DNA of 64,000 nt from Hedera helix (GCA_947179155.2 OX359280.1:8731501-8795500), one strand, 5' to 3'; positions 1-12,093 are shown, counted from the stretch's first letter. Made by a program: numbers and translations. Notes: generated by a model not told the origin, from the sequence alone.

Positions 1-1189
1 TTTGACTTTATTGAGATGTTAAAAATTAAAATTGATTGAATGTGGAACCGAAAAGATTCGTAGAAAATTTAGAATGAAATGATATGCAAATTAGCATAAT
101 TGTAATTATTATAAATAATTAATGAAATTCAATTTTCAAATAGTGATAAGTGATATGGGACAAGTCAAGTATGGATTAGTTTGATGAGGAATAAAGTTCA
201 AGTCTATGGAAACAAAGTTGGATAAAAAAAAAAAGGACTTGAATTTGATTGAAAATAAGCAAGAAATAATTTTAAGAAATTAAATGGATTAAATTCTCTA
301 GATTTTTTGAAAAAAGACTAAATTACCCTTGACAAATTGGGTAATGACCTATGTGTCCCAAGTGATGAAATAACAAAAATGCCCTCAACTTGATATGTGA
401 AATGACTTAAATGCCCTCGGATGAGTTAACCATGGTTATGTAACTTAACTAGCCTAGTTAAGGCTCATATAATTAAGCTAAGCAAGATAGTGCTCTCATT
501 TTATTTCCAAATTGCTGAGTTTTAAAGCCCTAAGTGAGAGAGAAGTGAGAAGCCATGAAAGTTAAGAGAGAGAGCTTGGATTTCTTGAGTTAGAAAGGTT
601 AAATGGTTATGGAGCAAGAAGAAAAGATGAAGCCCTTATCATGAGAAAGTTTTCTATGTAAAGAAGTTAGTCATCCAAGAAGGTATAAAGATGTTTAAGT
701 TATTAAACTTGTTATTTATGTGCTTAAATTCAAGAACAAATAAAGTCATCCATGAATTTTGGTATATATATATATGTTGGTTATGTAAGTTGTGTGTCAA
801 AAGTGTGATTCATGTGAAAACCTAAGTGTTGAAGTTAAAGAATAAATGTGATAGACTATTCATGTTCATGTTCAAGGCTTGAAACCATGATTTACGGAAT
901 GATCATGTGTTATATGTTGTTAGAAATAATGAAAACCTAGTTAAAAGTATTGATCATGGTTAATACATGAAGAAATTTCATGATAGATGGCATAAAAGAT
1001 TTATGAAAGGTTGTAATGTATGTTTTGTGATAGAAGTTATAATATTAAGCTATACTTTATGTATAGACTAAACTATAATCTGAAAAGTGCATTAGAAGGT
1101 ACATGTAGAAGTTATGTGAATACACAAAGCTGTTAAATGTGTATGTGATATAGCCTATGCGGTGCATGGAGTTCGAAAGTTTAAGTTGA

Positions 1190-1960
1190 GTTTAAGGTTG
1201 AAATTTGCTAAGTTAGTAAAAATGTCACCAATAAGTAATTTTTGGCTATTTTGGGAAGTTGAAGGTTAAATGAGACCAAATAACTAAATTTTATATTATT
1301 AATACACGTGTTAGAATCGAATTGGAAGTCATTTCGTGCTTATGGCGATAATTTAGAATTTTAAACATTTTAAAATGTTCGTCGACGCCTAAAACGAATC
1401 TTTTTTGAAAAAATAAGTCCATTTAAAAAGTTTTAAATGTTTTGAAGGCCCATGCAAGTTAAATATGTGTTATGTGTGCTAAATGATGTGTTAGAATCAA
1501 GTTTTGCAAAAATGGGCCAAGAATAGCATAAGTTATGGAAATGAAAAGTTTGGTAAAATTGATGAAAATTCAACCAAAAGGTGATTTTTGGCCATTTCAA
1601 GAAATTAAAGGTAAAATGAAATCAAATAACTTAGTTTTATGCTATTACATATGTTTACGTTGATTTGGTAATCAACGGATGGAAGCTAGAATGAAAATTC
1701 ATTTCGAACGATTAGAATCGATCGTTTCGACCCTAAATGAATTTTTACGGACAAAACCCGCCTCGTGCGAAGTTTAATTATTTTAAAGAGCTAGACATAT
1801 CTTATATGACATATATGAACTTTTTCAAGTGTTAGAATGAAGTTTTAAAACAAATGGCCAAAAATCTCAAAGTTGGAAAAATTGAGTTTGAAAGTTGAAA
1901 AATTTTCTAAGTGTTAAAATGTTTTGAAATGCCCTCCTACGGGCTATTGCTTCAATAATT
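1190..1960 (+). repeat. Three degenerate direct repeats of about 300-350 bp
   Basis: Blocks near 1190, 1490 and 1830 repeat the same order of words: 'GTTAGAAT', then 'AAAAATG' with 'GCCA', then 'AAAATTGA', then 'ATTTTTGGC(C/T)AT', then 'CAAATAACT'. They are heavily diverged from one another. They lie inside the left LTR-like block, so they probably represent an old internal LTR repeat rather than a satellite. Confidence 0.45.
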
Positions 1961-2112
1961 TTAAGAAGTCAAATAAACCATGTAATATTTTTTTTAAATA
2001 CTAAGTAGTAAGACCTAGTTATGGTCCAAATTTGAGCTTAATTAGATGTAAGATGAAGGAGTTAACAATCAGTAAAGGTTGTGCAAAAATCAAAAATCCT
2101 GTTTCTGAACAC

Positions 2113-2126
2113 TGCGCCTAGGCGCA
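2113..2126. repeat. GC-rich perfect palindrome in LTR-like DNA
   Basis: TGCGCCTAGGCGCA is a perfect 14-bp palindrome inside otherwise AT-rich DNA, followed by a further GC-rich stretch with 'TTTCGCGGCC' (to about 2160). A close relative occurs at 6897-6914 in the right LTR block. Confidence 0.8.
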
Positions 2127-2599
2127 ATATTTTGTACATGGCCGAGGAGATTTCGCGGCCAGCGAAGTCTGACGGAGTCGGGGAGAGATTGTTATGCAAT
2201 ATGTGAGGCCCTATTTTGCAAATTATTGACCATAAAATATGAATTTTCTTTACCTATATAATTTTTCTTTCCTCATTGTTACCCGCGTCATGGTGTGTTT
2301 GAGTTTTATTTTGTAGAGAAGAAGAATTTTGGCGCTTTTCAAAAGTAGGAATCTTTTTTAAATTAAAAATAAGGCGTCTAACTTTTCCTTTTTCCCTAAG
2401 AAAAAATAAAACAAACACAACGTAAGTGATCATAAACTCTTATGTGGTAAGCAATTGGGGTCGTGGAGATCGTTGACTCAAAGCTTTTAATCTTTTGGTT
2501 GATGAACAAGTATTATACTGATTATATTAAATGCTTTAAACAATTTATACTATAACTTATACGAACTTTAAACTAAACCGAAAGAGATAGTTTCATAGC

Positions 2600-2690
2600 G
2601 ATTGCAAATACAACTTGATATGAATAGATATAGGCCTTGTCCAGTTCCATATTGGTTGCAAATACAACTTGATACGAGTAGATATAGCCC
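2600..2690 (+). repeat. 52-bp-period tandem duplication
   Basis: The block 'TTGCAAATACAACTTGATA' followed by 'GAATAGATATAG' (first copy) or 'GAGTAGATATAG' (second copy) appears twice, beginning near 2602 and 2654. There is no coding potential. Confidence 0.7.
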
Positions 2691-3275
2691 ATTGACTTTT
2701 CAAAGTGGTAAAAAAAATTTAAAATTTGTATAATTAAATCTTTTATTGAGAGTCCATTACTTACGGGTTAAGACACCTATATGGGGCCATGAAGAAATAC
2801 TTAGGTTGGCCTATTAGATTTTGCAAAGTTGTTTGGTTACAAGAATTTCAATGCTCATCTGGCAAGGCCTTGAAGTATTTAGTCCTATCTCAATAAACAA
2901 ATGTGGTAGTACATCTGTTAGTTGGTCGGCAAGCCATGTTTGTGGCTCACATGTCCTCCATTAATGTGACAGCTACACTCTTGCTTCTTCTTCCTTTTTT
3001 TTTTTATCAATTATCAACATTTGATTCCCAATTTATGTAATACAATTCGTCAAGGGGATTTATTTATCTTATTTTAATTTCTTTCGACAAATAGTTGATT
3101 CACCTGTAAATCATACTCCTGTCTTTTAAAACATAGAATCAATTTTAATCTTTTAAAATATTTTTAAATTTAAAATTGATACGACTAATCACTTAACTTT
3201 ATTAAAAAATAAATTTTATAATTAAGATAAGATATTGAAAAATAGTAAAAGGGCTATGAGATCATAAATGATCAA

Positions 3276-3440
3276 AGATAAGGGACTCTTGATGAGTCGT
3301 AAATGGTAAGATAAGATTAAGGGACTCTTGATGAATCGTAAATGGTAAGATAAGATTAAGAGACTATTGATGAGTTGTAAATTGTCTGATATGAATAAAA
3401 GGGACTCTTGATGAGTCGTGAACAGTAAGATATGAATTAA
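3276..3440 (+). repeat. Tandem repeat of about 40 bp, four copies
   Basis: 'GGGACTCTTGATGAGTCG' recurs at 3282, 3321, 3360 (diverged) and 3401, giving a period of 39-41 bp. Each copy is followed by variants of 'TAAATGGTAAGATAAGATTAA'-like sequence. The array lies in the left LTR-like block and has no coding potential. Confidence 0.8.
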
Positions 3441-4189
3441 TGAAAATTCATATCAGAGTAAGAAAAAACTAAGTTAAGGAGATGTTAGGGTATGTGAGAT
3501 TTTTCATTGATGACTCATGGTAGTGGCTGAGTTGTATACTTCCTTGTATGGCCGAAGATTTGTACTTACTTAGCTTCCTATAATGATAATTAGTGGAGAT
3601 CCAGCGTCACAGTATCGATTATGTATGGTGAGAAGGTAATTATTTTATTCTACATGTACCTGATACATAGGAAGTGAGAAGGATTAAGTGAGAAAGATTA
3701 AGGTTAGTTGCGTGTTCTGAAAACTCAAGCGTATAGTAAGTTCGTGACTCATGATTGTGTGGTGGATCCCCTCAGCGAAGGGCGACTTTGGCCTGACTAG
3801 GACAAGCTCCTCAAACCATATGATTGTGGTAAATTCTTGAGCCCAAATGCATGGCAAGTTTGATGAACATGGGTGGGTTAGAAAAAAGAGCCATAAGTTG
3901 AGAGAAATAGTTCTCAGAGATTGGCCAAGGTTAAGGAAATAGGAAAGAGATAGAATTGTTGAGTAATGATTGAATGAGTTAAGGAAGGAAAAATAAGAGA
4001 TTATTAGGATTGGGTAGGCAATCCACTCTTCTAGCTATGCTAGATCATAAAAATTTTGAAATGTGTCTATCCTCGCACATTAGTGCATTGAAAATGTTTT
4101 GTTCAAGTATCGAAAAGTTTTTAAAATTTCGTGATTCATGGTCTATGCCAATTGATTCGGCTAGAAAAAGTTATTTGAAAACTTCAAAA

Positions 4190-5360
4190 TGTATTTACTT
4201 TTTTTGTTTGAGGATTAAAACACTTGTATCCCTTTTTATTTGCTGTGTACCCTATGAAAATGCATTTTTCAGCTCGAGGATCAAGTTTTGATCCAGCATT
4301 TCTAGGAATATGGACAAACACGGTGCAACCAAAAACTTTTAAAGGAAAATAAGAGTGGATTCATGACATAGGAAAAATATTTTTGAAGTATTCCAAAGGC
4401 GTGCTATATTTTAAAATTTGTGTAGGCATCCTATTAATTAAGTATGAGGCTGTCAAAATAGCTTCTCCCCAAAGAAATGCTGGAACATTCATGTAAAACA
4501 TTATAGCACGAGCTACTTCAAGTAAATGTTTATTTTTCCTTTCAGCAAAATACCATTTTATTGAGGGGTATCCACACATGTAGATAGATGATGAACACCA
4601 TTTTCCTTTAAAAAAAATCCCAAATGTTTATTAAAATACTCGGTTCCATTATCAGTATAAAGAATACTGATTTTTGTTTGGAATTGATTCTCAACCATTT
4701 TGTAAAAATCTTTAAACAGCTTTTCTACTTTAGATTTTTCACTCATCAAATAAATCCAACATAAACGGGTATGATCATCTATAAAGGTAACAAACCATCT
4801 TTTTCTAGAAATTGTGGTGACTTTTAAAGGTCCCCAAACATCACTGGGTATTAAATAAAAAGGTTTCGAGGGCATATAAGGTTTAGGCAAATATGTAGTA
4901 CTATGACTCTTAAATAACTAGCAACTTTCACATTGAAATATAGAACAGTTCAAACCCTTAAATAAACTGGGAAACAAGTACTTAAGGTATTGAAAACTAG
5001 GATGTCCTAGTCTAACGTGCCAAAGCATTATCTGTTCATAAGTAGGAATAGAACTAACACTACTAAAGCTCTAAACTTTTTTATTATTAGAAGAGTCTCC
5101 ATCAAAGTAGTAAAGTCCATTTATCATCTTAGTACTGCCAATCTTCTTCCCCGAGCTCCGATCCTGGAATTCACAATAAGAATCAAAGAAGACAACGCGA
5201 TAATTAGAGTCTCTAAAGAGTTTGCTTACAGACAAAAGATTATAGGCTAGTTTGGGAACATAAAGAACTAATTTAAGATCAATAACATCAGAAAGTTTTA
5301 TCAAACCTTTTCCTGTAATGGGTGAGAAACTACCATCTGCAATTTTTACTTTTTTTATAC
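4190..5360 (-). pseudogene. Copia pol fragment: pre-integrase and integrase
   Basis: The pre-integrase region (5304 to 5071) reads '...VLYVPKLAYNLLSVSKL...', typical of the GAG_pre-integrase domain. The integrase core follows: 'PSDVWGP' gives the first acidic residue, 'LYTDNGTEY' the second and 'ERKNKHLLEVAR' the third, so the D,D,E triad can be traced. The frame shifts between the second and third acidic residues (around 4560-4575). Downstream reading gives 'FLWGEAILTASYLINRMP' and then 'KVFGCTVFVHIPR', the usual copia integrase C-terminal region, fading at about 4190. No reverse transcriptase follows. The fragment is non-functional. Confidence 0.85.
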
Positions 5361-5370
5361 CAGAACATGG

Positions 5371-6430
5371 TTAATAAGAACAAAAAAGTCTAGAAAGACT
5401 TGTCATATGATCAGAGGCTCCAGAATCAATAATCCATGGAGCTAGATTTGAATAACAAGAAAGTGCACTAAATTCACTACCTGTTTGTGCAAGAGAAACA
5501 TTAAGAATACCAGATGATGAAGTGGACTTTAGCAGTTTGACAAAATAATCCATCTGCTCCTTGCCGAAGGAACTTGCTTCTGCTTCATTAGTAGAGGGTG
5601 TTGTACGCCTGCTCCTGTCACTAGTCCTTCTACTCTTCCAATTTTATGGCTTACCATGAATTTTCCAACAGGTATCCCGAGTATGACGAGGTTTGTTGCA
5701 ATGATCACACCAACCCCGTGGCTTCTCCTCAATCTTCCTCTAGTAATTGACAACCTTGTTAGCAACTGCATTAGAAGCAATTAGGGTTGAAGTCTCAACA
5801 TTACCGTTGGTGCCCTTTTTTCCCAACATCACATTTCTACGACTTTCTTCTCTTCTTACTTCTGCAAACACTTTGCTAATTAGAGGAAGGGGTGATCTAC
5901 CAATGATCCTATTTCCCACTTCATCAAATTCCACATTAAGTCCAGCGAGGAAATTGTAGATTCGATGAGCTTCCACGGTCTTCCTGTTGTGATTGGCATC
6001 TTCTACAGATTTATATTCGTAGTCATTGAAGAGGTCCAAGTCCTGCCACAGTCGTTTCAGCGAATTAAAATACTTGGTGACAATGTCATCTCCTTGTCGA
6101 ATTTCACCAATTTTTAAGGTTAACTCGTAAACTTGGGACTAGTTTCCTAAATCAGAATATATCTGATTTATATTATCCTATAATTCCTTGGTTGTGGGAT
6201 AACAAATGTAGTTAGAACTGATGTCCTCATCCATGGAATAGACAAGCTACGTCATAACCATCAAATTCTCTGCATCCCATGTTGCATATGTCGGGTCCTG
6301 TGGTGTTGGTGCCTTCTTATCTCCAGTAAAGTAGCCAATTTTCCCTCACCCTCGAATATACATTCGAACAGATTGAGACCACCATAAAAAATTGTCACCA
6401 TTTAGGCGAATAGAGGTGATTTGAACGGAA
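5371..6430 (-). pseudogene. Copia gag (UBN2-type) and protease remnant
   Basis: Minus-strand segments include '...LWDNINQIYSDLGNQSQVYEL'-like residues near 6200-6100 (with stops) and an open run at 6039-5740 ('...AHRIYNFLAGLNVEFDEVGNRIIG...'), typical of copia UBN2 gag. A CX2CX4HX4C zinc knuckle, CDHCNKPRHTRDTC, is readable near 5700-5650. The protease motif IIDSGASDHMT follows at about 5440-5405. Several in-frame stops and at least two frame changes separate these parts. I saw no internal start that would make a protein, so it is a pseudogene. Confidence 0.8.
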
Positions 6431-6568
6431 TGTGAATCAATGTTTAAGGCTTAAGTTAGGGTTGTAGTGTTGTTTGGTTGATTATTGATGGAAGGGGTAG
6501 ACCTGGACGAAACTTCAGAGATATTGGGCAAACAAATTGAGCAGAGGGATTGCTAGAAAACTAGGGTT

Positions 6569-6581
6569 GGCTCTGATACCA
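6569..6581 (-). other. Primer-binding site (initiator tRNA-Met type) of copia remnant
   Basis: On the minus strand, TGGTATCAGAGCC directly follows the LTR end '...TTTACA'. This is the usual plant primer site complementary to the 3' end of initiator tRNA-Met, and it fixes the element's orientation. Confidence 0.9.
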
Positions 6582-6746
6582 TGTAAAGAAGGTGAAGACA
6601 ATTCTAAATATTTGTATATATTTCATCATAGGGAATTACATGATTATACACACATCTCTGAGAAACTAATCTAGGAAAGTCTTATTAATTATAGGACTAC
6701 AAATTAGGAACTAATACCCTAGAAAATAGTGATTACAATAATTACA
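6582..6746 (-). repeat. Short copia LTR (about 165 bp)
   Basis: On the minus strand it starts TGTAATTATTG and ends TTCTTTACA, giving the inverted ends TGTAA/TTACA, immediately 5' of the PBS. The outer boundary at 6746 is inferred from these ends. No second LTR is found in the window. Confidence 0.7.
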
Positions 6747-8500
6747 AAATATAACTAATATTTTTATAAAATATTATGTAGTATCATGTATATTGTGTCC
6801 AAATTTGGGGGTCTTTGGATAAAAGGTTTGAGAGTTATAATTTTCCAAAGGAGCTTGAAAAATAAAAATAAAAACTGAAGAATCTGAAGAAGGACAATTG
6901 CGCCAAGGCGCAATCTAATCGCGCCCCCAGCGAGGTTGGCTCAGCCAATTGCACCGAGGCGCAGTGTTGTAGTTCAAAGATTCTGTTGGGGTGCAGTGTC
7001 TACAGATTTTAATTTTATTTTTATTTTTTATTCTAAGTATCCAAATGATTTAATATTATAATAAATTATATTTTTTAAATATAATTCAATTCAGAATATA
7101 TTCCAAAGTATTTATTAAGCTATGATTATATATTGAATTCAATGTGGTTTAATACTTAGGAATTTGAAATATATGAAGCTGAGATTAGTAGTGTAAATGT
7201 GTTATGTGTTTGGTTATAATGATCTGATTATGCTACTTTGTATATACAACAAGCATTAGAGTTATAAAATAAATGTGAAAGGTTATAAGATAACCAATTT
7301 ACTATGTGCTAATGTATATGTATGTATAAATACTAATTTGTATGCTAGAACTAGGACGAGTTATACTTGAAATGATAATATATGATGGGATTTTTATTAT
7401 AATTAATTTATGTCACATTATTATAACTGTAAGCGATACAAGTGTCAAGGTATTAAGATTGAACTTAAGCGATGCAAAGGCAAGTTCCCTCACTTTGAGA
7501 ATATTCCAAATTAATTGCAAAAGTTCTATCCGATCTATTTCTTGAAATTCTATACGTAAAATGTATGTCAATATCGCACTTATGTGCATTTGAAATATTG
7601 TTAAATTATTGAACTGCTTGAACTTAAAAGTTCTTATATACACAAATTGTATCATAACTATGGGTCTATACTAATTGATTCGGCTAGGCAAAACATTGAA
7701 GCGCGTTGTTTAATTCATATATTCTTTTAAAGCTTATTCAAACCAAATAGTGGTGCGGATTTCATAATTAGTCTGAAATGAACAAACCCTCCTTGTAGGG
7801 GAAATTTTATGTTGGAAAACCAACTTCGCACGTTATAATCGAGTGTTATGCATAACATATGATACAATAGATTGATCCCTTAAGTACTTGCAGGTAGTGT
7901 AACGTGTCTTTAATGATTAACACACTCTTGAGGTAAGTCAGTGAATAACTGATAATTTCTCTAGTAGTTTAAGGTCCTTAATGACCGCTCAGCATAGAAA
8001 CTCAAAACTTAATCAGTTGTACTCTAACTTCTTCTTATTGTTAAATATTAATTTATTCATAACACTTCATAGTTATTGTCCAATTGTTGAAGCATGTTTA
8101 TAGAAATTATTTTTGATTCACCTATTATTGGTAACTGTTGTTTTTAGAACTTGCTAAGCAATATTGTTGCTCATTCTTGCTTAAATCTAACATTTCAGCT
8201 AAGAACGAGACGTCCGAAGAGACAGCGGTACACAAGGGCAAGGAGAAAGTGAACGAGTAGTTGTTATATGTTTCAAAACTCTTTTATTTTGGATTATATA
8301 AATACAGTTATGTAAATATTTATTTTTATATGATGTAATAGTTAAGGTTGGATAACCTGGGGAACGTATTATGTAAGTTTTTGTAATAATATAGATTATA
8401 TTTCGGTTATTCAGTCTATTGGGTATTTTAGATTAATGAATGTGTTGGATCGTGAGCACCGAACCCGAGGTTCAAGGGACCCAAATTTGGGGGTGTCACA
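6747..8500 (+). repeat. Ty3/gypsy LTR-type sequence, right block
   Basis: The block ends with '...CCCGAGGTTCAAGGGACC' and then 'CAAATTTGGGGGTGTCACA', a diverged form of the LTR 3' ends at 23168, 32980 and 35817 (all '...GGATTTGGGGTCGTCACA'). Shared landmarks before that are 'TAATTGATTCGGCTAG' (7670-7685), 'GGTGCGGATTTC' (7752-7763) and 'GACCGCTCAGCA' (7983-7994). A GC-rich palindrome lies at 6897-6914. The block stops exactly against Tat/Ogre-like gag at 8501, so this LTR appears inserted in that element. It is non-coding; short ORFs at 7342-7655 are chance. Confidence 0.65.
6897..6914. repeat. GC-rich inverted repeat in right LTR block
   Basis: ATTGCGCCAAGGCGCAAT has two perfect 8-bp arms around a 2-base centre. 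A second GC-rich word, 'GCACCGAGGCGCAG' (6951-6964), follows. It is a relative of the palindrome at 2113-2126. Confidence 0.8.
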
Positions 8501-9335
8501 AATACATTTTCATAGTAAGGTGCCTCCTTGATGTCAATGAAGGTCATAACCATCTCGTTCTCGTCCATTGGAGGGTTCACTTGTGCAGCCAATCTCCTCC
8601 ACGTTGGGCATAATACCTGAATGATTCATGAGCTAGCTTCTTCACCTTAGTCATTTGGTATCGATCTGGTGCCATTTGGGCCTAAAAACTGTACTGTGGC
8701 AAGAAAGCATGAGCCAATTCTTCCCAGTTGTGAATTTTTGTATTATCCAGTCTACCATACCACGTTTTTGCTTCCCCCGTTAGGCTCTTCTGGAACAATT
8801 GCATCCTTAACCCTTCATCCTCTATATAAGATCCTAATTCACCAGTGTAAACCTTTAAATGGGTATACAGGTCGCCTGAACCGTTATACTTTTCAAACTC
8901 CATAATTTGGAACTTTTTGGGATATCGAGTACCAAGAAAGATACACAAATTAGAATAATTTACACTCCCATAAGAACCTATCCCTTTCATGATTTTGAGA
9001 ACTTCTTCAATCTGCCTTACTTTCCTCTGAATTCCCTCGGTCTCTTCTTCTTCGGGAACGACAATGATATTCTTTGGTTGTGTTTTGACAGGATTATCCT
9101 TGTTGGTCTTGCTACCAAACTAAAATATGGGAGGGGGAATCAATGATTCCTTAGTTTTTAGTGGCGTTGGATCCCTTCCTTGGGAAGATGGGCCAGGAAG
9201 AATGTCAATTATGGGATTTAGATTAAGCATGCACTGCTCTTTTAGCAACTGGGCCATCTTGGTAATCTTCTTTTTGAAACTTTCAAGCTCCTCTCGTGAG
9301 ATAGGGTAAGATTCAGATCTCGAATTTTCAGCCAT
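8501..9335 (-). pseudogene. Tat/Ogre-like Ty3/gypsy gag, broken
   Basis: The minus-strand reading begins with ATG at 9335 (MAENSRSESY...). It runs into an in-frame TAG at 9120-9122 and continues in the same frame through 'FLGTRYPKKFQIMEFEKYNG', 'AKTWYGRL' and 'WEELAHAFLPQYSF'. It then meets a second TAG at 8682-8684 and continues in frame as 'AQMAPDRYQMTKVKKL'. A one-base loss near 8600-8604 shifts the frame; beyond it 'WRRLAAQVNPPMDENEM' reads in another frame. The WY..L...W..L...F..QY pattern, MAPDR, and YAQRWRxLAAQV are typical of Tat/Ogre gag. The sequence is cut at 8501 by the gypsy LTR. Two nonsense codons and a frameshift make it non-functional. Confidence 0.85.
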
Positions 9336-9995
9336 TTTAATAGGTGGAGTTCGGACTTTCCTTGCATGTAGTCGAGTTCGTGGACCAATTTTCAAATCAA
9401 CTAAGGAAGTTAGTCTTGAGAATTGGAGAGGTGTGGATGCATGTTTATGTAGTAGGTGCATTCTTTAAAGGGTTTTTTAATCTTTGCCTGCAAAACAAAT
9501 GTTAGCAATCCTTAATTTCTTGTTATGGCAGGATATATTATGGAAGCTAAGGGTATATTAACTGACGATGTATGCGTAAAGAGTCATTGGGCATGAAGAG
9601 ACTTCCCATAGCGTTGGGTTTATCTGAGGCTGACCTTCCCTAAGTTTACTCTCATGGGCTTTTTGGCATGAAGGTCCTCAGATCTTCACAATCTACTCGA
9701 TGGGCATTCTTTCGATTAGAGCATAACTGAGTAGTGCCTTACCTGAGCCTCGCAAGGGAACGCCCCTTTGAGTCTAATAATAAGACATCGACAAGTTTGC
9801 CTCCTATAGGAGGAATCACACAACATGCATTCATCGCACCTCACCGTAATGCAACATAATGACAATCTGCGAAGCACTATAACGTTTAAATGGGAAGAGA
9901 GAGGCATACACTATATTCATGACATACATTTAAATCATTCATCAAAAAGGGAGGAAAATTGCCAAGATATGAACACACCTTAAGCCCTCTTGATT
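9336..9995 (-). other. Untranslated leader of the Tat/Ogre-like element
   Basis: About 660 bp between the PBS and the gag ATG on the minus strand. No convincing ORF is present; the 63-codon frame at 9716-9907 is likely chance. It corresponds to the leader of the element. Confidence 0.6.
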
Positions 9996-10012
9996 CCCCA
10001 ACGGAGTCACCA
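9996..10012 (-). other. Primer-binding site, tRNA-Arg type (Tat/Ogre)
   Basis: On the minus strand TGGTGACTCCGTTGGGG closely resembles the TGGCGACTCC... primer site used by Tat/Ogre-type elements. It lies eight bases from the LTR end '...CCCCGACA'. Confidence 0.8.
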
Positions 10013-10448
10013 TCTATCAATGTCGGGGCACAAATTAAGGGCGAGTTCCACCCCCTTTTCCCTAAAGTGTTACCCCTTTTGTTTTTTGTAAAATTAAATT
10101 AGTACTTATTTCGTTAAAAGGATATTTTTTTTAGGAAAAATTGGCATAAATATCGACGGGATTTTGAAAATGTTATTTCAATGATGATGGGCTGATTGAC
10201 TAGAGTTGCCAGCTGGTAAAGATTAAATGTATGTACCAACTCATCCGAATATTTAAATATTTTGTAAATTGAGATGACCCATTTGTGACTCTGATTAATT
10301 GGTCTGCACCCAAGATTCATAGAATTTAGGGACTTGATTAAGCGAGGGGAAGATGTTAGGCACCCTCCGACTTATGTGAAAACACAGTTACCGCATCTTG
10401 ACAATCCTCCCTTAAAATATGCCTCTAAATACATTCGAAATTGGAAAA

Positions 10449-10473
10449 ATGTATGTGTGTGTGTGTGTGTGTG
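10449..10473. repeat. (GT)n microsatellite
   Basis: An alternating GT run of about 25 bases inside the Tat/Ogre-like LTR. Confidence 0.9.
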
Positions 10474-12093
10474 ATTTAGTAGAAAAACTAGAATATCGCT
10501 ACCTAGCTTTTGGAATCAAAATCGTGAGAAGAGCGTTATGTTGAAAGCTACTTCGAACATTTTTAAGCTTATACACGAAGGATTTGTTTTTTAGGAAAAG
10601 ATTTGTTTTAACTTTGGTTTGATAAAATTCCATTAATTTAACACTCATTTGATTTGAAAGGATTTTAAAATGCATTTTAATGCCATTTTTTAGAAATCAT
10701 TTAATTTGAAAAGATTTATCTTAATAAAACCCTTTTGAATGATATTTTGAAAATCGTTGTTTTTGATTAAAACAATTCATTATAATTTTGTTTTGATAAA
10801 ACGCTCTCGGGTGACATTTTGGAAAACATTAATAAAATTCCCTATTGCTTCCAATTTTTAGCTTATCGAATCTAATACCCTAAGTTGATTCAATTTTAGA
10901 ATATATTTATCGCTTTTAGTTTAAAAATTCATTCCATGTCAAAAGATAAAATTAACCAACCACAAATATATTTGGAGCTATCCATTGGCATGTAAGCCAT
11001 CAAAATGGCCTCAAATACTAAATATAATTTCTACTATTACGGGGCCTTAATCTCAAGCTTCAGATTCTTTGTGTTATTTTAAGGCCCATAGATTACATAT
11101 TACAAGGAAATGCAATTATCAACATTACATCGAAAAATTGTCCATCTTCGAAATTCCCAGTATTTGACCTCATTCTTAGGCTCATATAATAGAAGTTTCA
11201 TTAGATAATAATAAATCTGAAAATAATAGTGTTTAAAATATTAATAAAATTAATATGAGGTTAAAATGCAATTAGATCCTCGCAATTCTGTGGATAAGGA
11301 TCTAATCGACTATTTATCCTAATTTCGCTTTCAGTTTTGTTCCATAGCAAGGAGTCCTGTCCGGCCAAACTTTGGGACTAGATACACCACTAGATATAAA
11401 TCTAGGATGGGGAGCACCGTTAACCTCGTAGTTCAACTCTTAATTATAACATCTAATAAAATAAGAGTTGAATAAGCTAAATATTATTAAAATAATTAAA
11501 TGGAGGTTATTGGGAGGCGAGGAGGATATTTCATTTGTGCGAGATCCTCTCGGGCGAACCTTAACTCTACATTTAATAGATCTAATTAAGAACAAACTAG
11601 ATCTATAAAGCATTGCAAATAATAAATCTATGATAGATCTATATTTAAATTATCTAAAAATCCAATCTTTAATAGCTTAATATACTAAAATAGTAGATCT
11701 TTACTAGATCTAGTAAAAGAAAGAATAAAAATTAAATCTTTCAAATTATGATGCAATAGAAAAACTAGATTTGAAGTAGATCTATATATAGAGAGTAAAA
11801 ATAAAGGATCTTTAATAAATATGAACACAACAATCAGAAGATACAAGAGATCTACATTGGATCTACATTAAGATGCAAAAAAAATTGAATCTTTCACCTT
11901 GAGGATGAGGAAATGGACATTGGAGAGCTTGGATTTTGAAGAATATACTCTAATCCAGCTAAAAATCTAACAAAACTTAATAGATCTAGAGCATTTTTTC
12001 ACTTTCTCTCTCTAGAAATCCGAATTTGTCTCTCCCTAAAGCTACTCTCTCTCTAAAAAATCATCTTCTCTCTAAAAATGAGCTAAAGACGCC

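Larger units (their letters stand above)
1..4170 (+). repeat. Degenerate Ty3/gypsy LTR-type sequence, left block
   Basis: This block is non-coding and AT-rich. It shares landmarks, in the same order, with the better preserved LTRs further right: a GC-rich palindrome (2113-2126), a 'GGCAA' block near 4016, 'CGCAC..TAGTGCATT' near 4073, and 'AATTGATTCGGCTAG' (4150-4164), which matches 'TAATTGATTCGGCTAG' in the block ending at 8500. It breaks off at about 4170, where copia sequence starts. No coding region is supported; the short ORF at 4010-4291 crosses this junction and is spurious. The left end lies at or beyond the window edge. The match to other LTRs was made by eye and is patchy, so the exact family is an inference. 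Confidence 0.5.
4185..6746 (-). mobile_element. Truncated Ty1/copia retrotransposon (minus strand)
   Basis: Read on the minus strand the order is: LTR (6746 to 6582), PBS (6581 to 6569), gag with a zinc knuckle, protease, pre-integrase and integrase. It stops inside or just after integrase at about 4185. Reverse transcriptase, RNase H, PPT and the 3' LTR are absent. Gag before protease before integrase is the copia order. Coding parts carry frameshifts and stops, so the copy is dead. It touches gypsy LTR-like DNA on both sides; the flanks are not collinear, so a simple insertion does not explain the arrangement. Confidence 0.85.

Noticed and set aside
4010..4291. 93-codon ORF
   Set aside because: It crosses the junction of LTR-like and copia DNA, and its C-terminal half is the reverse strand of copia integrase.
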